From assembly GCA_003151375.1 (NCBI GenBank), contig PLXI01000144.1, positions 12,125-18,835 of the forward strand: a DNA stretch of 6,711 nt, given 5' to 3'. How positions within the stretch are numbered: position 1 is the stretch's first letter; every line of letters begins with the position of its first letter. Made by a program: the position numbers and the translations under genes. Below the pieces are notes generated by a model. That model had not been told where the DNA came from, did not search any database, and saw only the letters and a program-made list of their open reading frames with translations. This stretch comes from Hyphomicrobiales bacterium (lineage in GTDB: Bacteria; Pseudomonadota; Alphaproteobacteria; Rhizobiales; Aestuariivirgaceae). This document shows, piece by piece, positions 5,993 to 6,711 of this stretch.

Positions 5993-5999
5993 TTCTGAA

Positions 6000-6536
6000 A
6001 TGACTGACGTCGCCGCCCCCGAAAAAGGTGTCTGGAGTGAAGATCGCGTTGAGTTGCTGAAGAAGCTTTGGGAACAGGGCTTGAGTGCCAGCCAAATCGC
6101 CACACAACTGGCCCAAGGGGTGACGCGAAATGCTGTCATCGGCAAGGTTCACCGCTTGCGCCTCGCAGGTCGTGCCACACAGCCGCGCAGCACCGCTCCA
6201 CGCGGCACCCGCAAAACCCGCGAGCCCTCAATTCCTGGCCGCTCGCCTTCCATGCCAACGGCTGGCGCAAACGCGCTCAAACTTTATGCGCAACATGCGC
6301 CGCGTCCTCTGCCAATGCCAGAACCCAAGCCACTGCGTTTGGTTGACAATGCCAAGGATGGTCGCATCACAATTCTGCATCTCAACGATAAGACTTGCAA
6401 ATGGCCAATCGGCGATCCGATGAAAGAAGACTTCTGCTTTTGCGGCCACGGGCCCCGCGATGGATCTCCTTATTGCGAATATCACGCCCGCCTTGCTTAT
6501 CAGCCACCGCAGAGCCGGATGCGACGGGCAGGCTAA
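6000..6536 (+). CDS. gcrA: GcrA cell-cycle regulator
   Basis: GcrA is an alphaproteobacterial transcription cofactor that binds the sigma-70 holoenzyme and promotes transcription at promoters with CcrM-methylated GANTC sites, linking replication to gene expression. The 178-residue product has the N-terminal helix-turn-helix domain (about 12-58: WSEDRVELLKKLWEQGLSASQIA, then GVTRNAVIGKVHRL). A basic, proline-rich linker follows (about 59-120). The conserved C-terminal sigma-interacting region (about 126-170) contains TCKWPIGDP, DFCFCG and PYCEYHARLAYQP. Cys133, Cys146, Cys148, Cys159 and His162 are clustered there and could bind metal, which is inference. The N-terminus has about 10 more residues than the shortest family starts I recall. 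The upstream CtrA box and GANTC sites suggest cell-cycle regulation and possible self-regulation. The stop is 2 bp from the stop of the convergent neighbour. Confidence 0.97.
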   Translation: MTDVAAPEKGVWSEDRVELLKKLWEQGLSASQIATQLAQGVTRNAVIGKVHRLRLAGRATQPRSTAPRGTRKTREPSIPGRSPSMPTAGANALKLYAQHAPRPLPMPEPKPLRLVDNAKDGRITILHLNDKTCKWPIGDPMKEDFCFCGHGPRDGSPYCEYHARLAYQPPQSRMRRAG

Positions 6537-6538
6537 AC

Positions 6539-6711
6539 TCAGTCTTCAATACTGCCGTAAAGACGCACAAGCCCGGCCATATCAACGCCGGGCTTTTCTT
6601 TTGAAAGCCCCTCCGCCACACCGCGCCGATCAGCTTCGGGGCGATTTTGGCTGACCTTCCATTTGCCCTCTATCGAGGTGATGGGAATTTCAATGCCGAC
6701 AATGCCATTCA
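6539..6711 (-). CDS. PaiB-family FMN-binding protein, C-terminal end (5' part outside window)
   Basis: Reading the - strand from the right edge gives an open frame of 56 complete codons ending in TGA at 6541-6539. The sequence includes GIVGIEIPITSIEGKWKVSQ, then NRPEADRRGVAEGL, and ends MAGLVRLYGSIED. The block IEGKWKVSQNRPEADRRGV is the characteristic C-terminal signature of the PaiB-type FMN-binding split-barrel family, annotated as negative transcriptional regulators after Bacillus PaiB. Family proteins are about 200 residues, so roughly 150 are outside the window. The real role in this organism is unknown, because many members are probably flavin-binding proteins with no shown DNA binding. 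The gcrA terminator hairpin lies within its coding sequence. Confidence 0.85.
   Translation of the reverse strand, partial: NGIVGIEIPITSIEGKWKVSQNRPEADRRGVAEGLSKEKPGVDMAGLVRLYGSIED
6569..6602 (+). terminator. Intrinsic terminator of gcrA, inside the convergent gene
   Basis: AAGCCCGGC (6569-6577) pairs perfectly with GCCGGGCTT (6587-6595) around a 9-base loop, and the T-tract TTTTCTTTT covers 6594-6602. The 7 central pairs are all G-C. The T-tract follows only on the + strand side, so it serves gcrA, whose stop is 32 bases upstream. It lies in the last 25 codons of the - strand PaiB-family gene. Confidence 0.8.

Larger units (their letters stand above)
5766..5995. promoter_or_regulatory. Cluster of four GANTC (CcrM-type methylation) sites upstream of gcrA
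   Basis: GAGTC at 5766-5770 and 5800-5804, and GATTC at 5971-5975 and 5991-5995. In a base-by-base reading of the rest of the window I found only three more (323, 1878 and 2689, all in coding sequence). GANTC is the target of the cell-cycle methylase CcrM in Alphaproteobacteria, and GcrA with sigma-70 acts at methylated sites in the systems studied. The two proximal sites flank the gcrA ribosome binding site region. Confidence 0.6.
5663..5999. other. Divergent intergenic region argD / gcrA (337 bp)
   Basis: No convincing gene lies here. The argD side (5663-5746) carries a ribosome binding site, a terminator-like hairpin and a sigma-70-like promoter. The gcrA side (5766-5999) carries a CtrA box, four GANTC sites, an 8-bp inverted repeat, a GC-rich hairpin and the gcrA ribosome binding site. 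Each is listed separately. Confidence 0.85.

Noticed and set aside
5868..6152. Open frame on the - strand across the gcrA 5' end
   Set aside because: Antisense to the well-conserved GcrA helix-turn-helix domain, no ribosome binding site and no recognisable protein features.
1..6711. A novel defence, mobile or biosynthetic system
   Set aside because: Every substantial gene belongs to a recognised housekeeping or metabolic family, and I saw no transposase, integrase, toxin-antitoxin pair, direct-repeat array or attachment site.

Overview
The window reads as a stretch of ordinary chromosome from an alphaproteobacterium, most likely Hyphomicrobiales (Rhizobiales) or a close relative. The evidence is a gcrA gene (a cell-cycle regulator restricted to Alphaproteobacteria), a perfect CtrA-type box, clustered CcrM-type GANTC sites in front of gcrA with few elsewhere, and an argD-argF-hslO gene order that I recall from Rhizobiales. 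Coding density is high. I see no tRNA, rRNA, insertion sequence, phage gene or CRISPR array.

Layout. On the + strand, bases 1-963 are the 3' part of a xylose isomerase gene (xylA). It is followed 32 bp later by a second TIM-barrel sugar isomerase/epimerase-like gene (996-2054), probably in the same sugar-catabolic operon. After a 95-bp gap comes a YccF-family membrane protein gene (2150-2593). Its 3' end overlaps by 23 bp the 3' end of hslO, on the opposite strand. The - strand block, read from right to left, is argD (5662-4487), argF (4484-3558; 2-bp gap) and hslO (3494-2571). This gives two steps of arginine synthesis followed by the redox-activated chaperone Hsp33. A 337-bp divergent intergenic region (5663-5999) separates argD from gcrA (6000-6536, +). 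The last 173 bp hold the C-terminal end of a PaiB-family FMN-binding protein gene on the - strand, converging on gcrA with only 2 bp between stop codons.

How the parts fit. The left block is sugar metabolism (xylose to xylulose plus a related isomerase or epimerase). The centre is arginine biosynthesis, with a recognisable promoter and a terminator-like RNA hairpin in the argD leader. The right side is cell-cycle control.

The most interesting content is regulatory, not a new gene system. The gcrA upstream region holds a TTAA-N7-TTAAC CtrA box directly abutting a GAGTC methylation site, and 4 of the 7 GANTC sites I found by eye in the whole window. It also has a perfect 8-bp inverted repeat and a GC-rich hairpin just before the ribosome binding site. 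The argD leader hairpin, the argF-hslO intercistronic hairpin, and a gcrA terminator lying inside the neighbouring coding sequence are also worth a look. I found no convincing previously undescribed multi-gene system.
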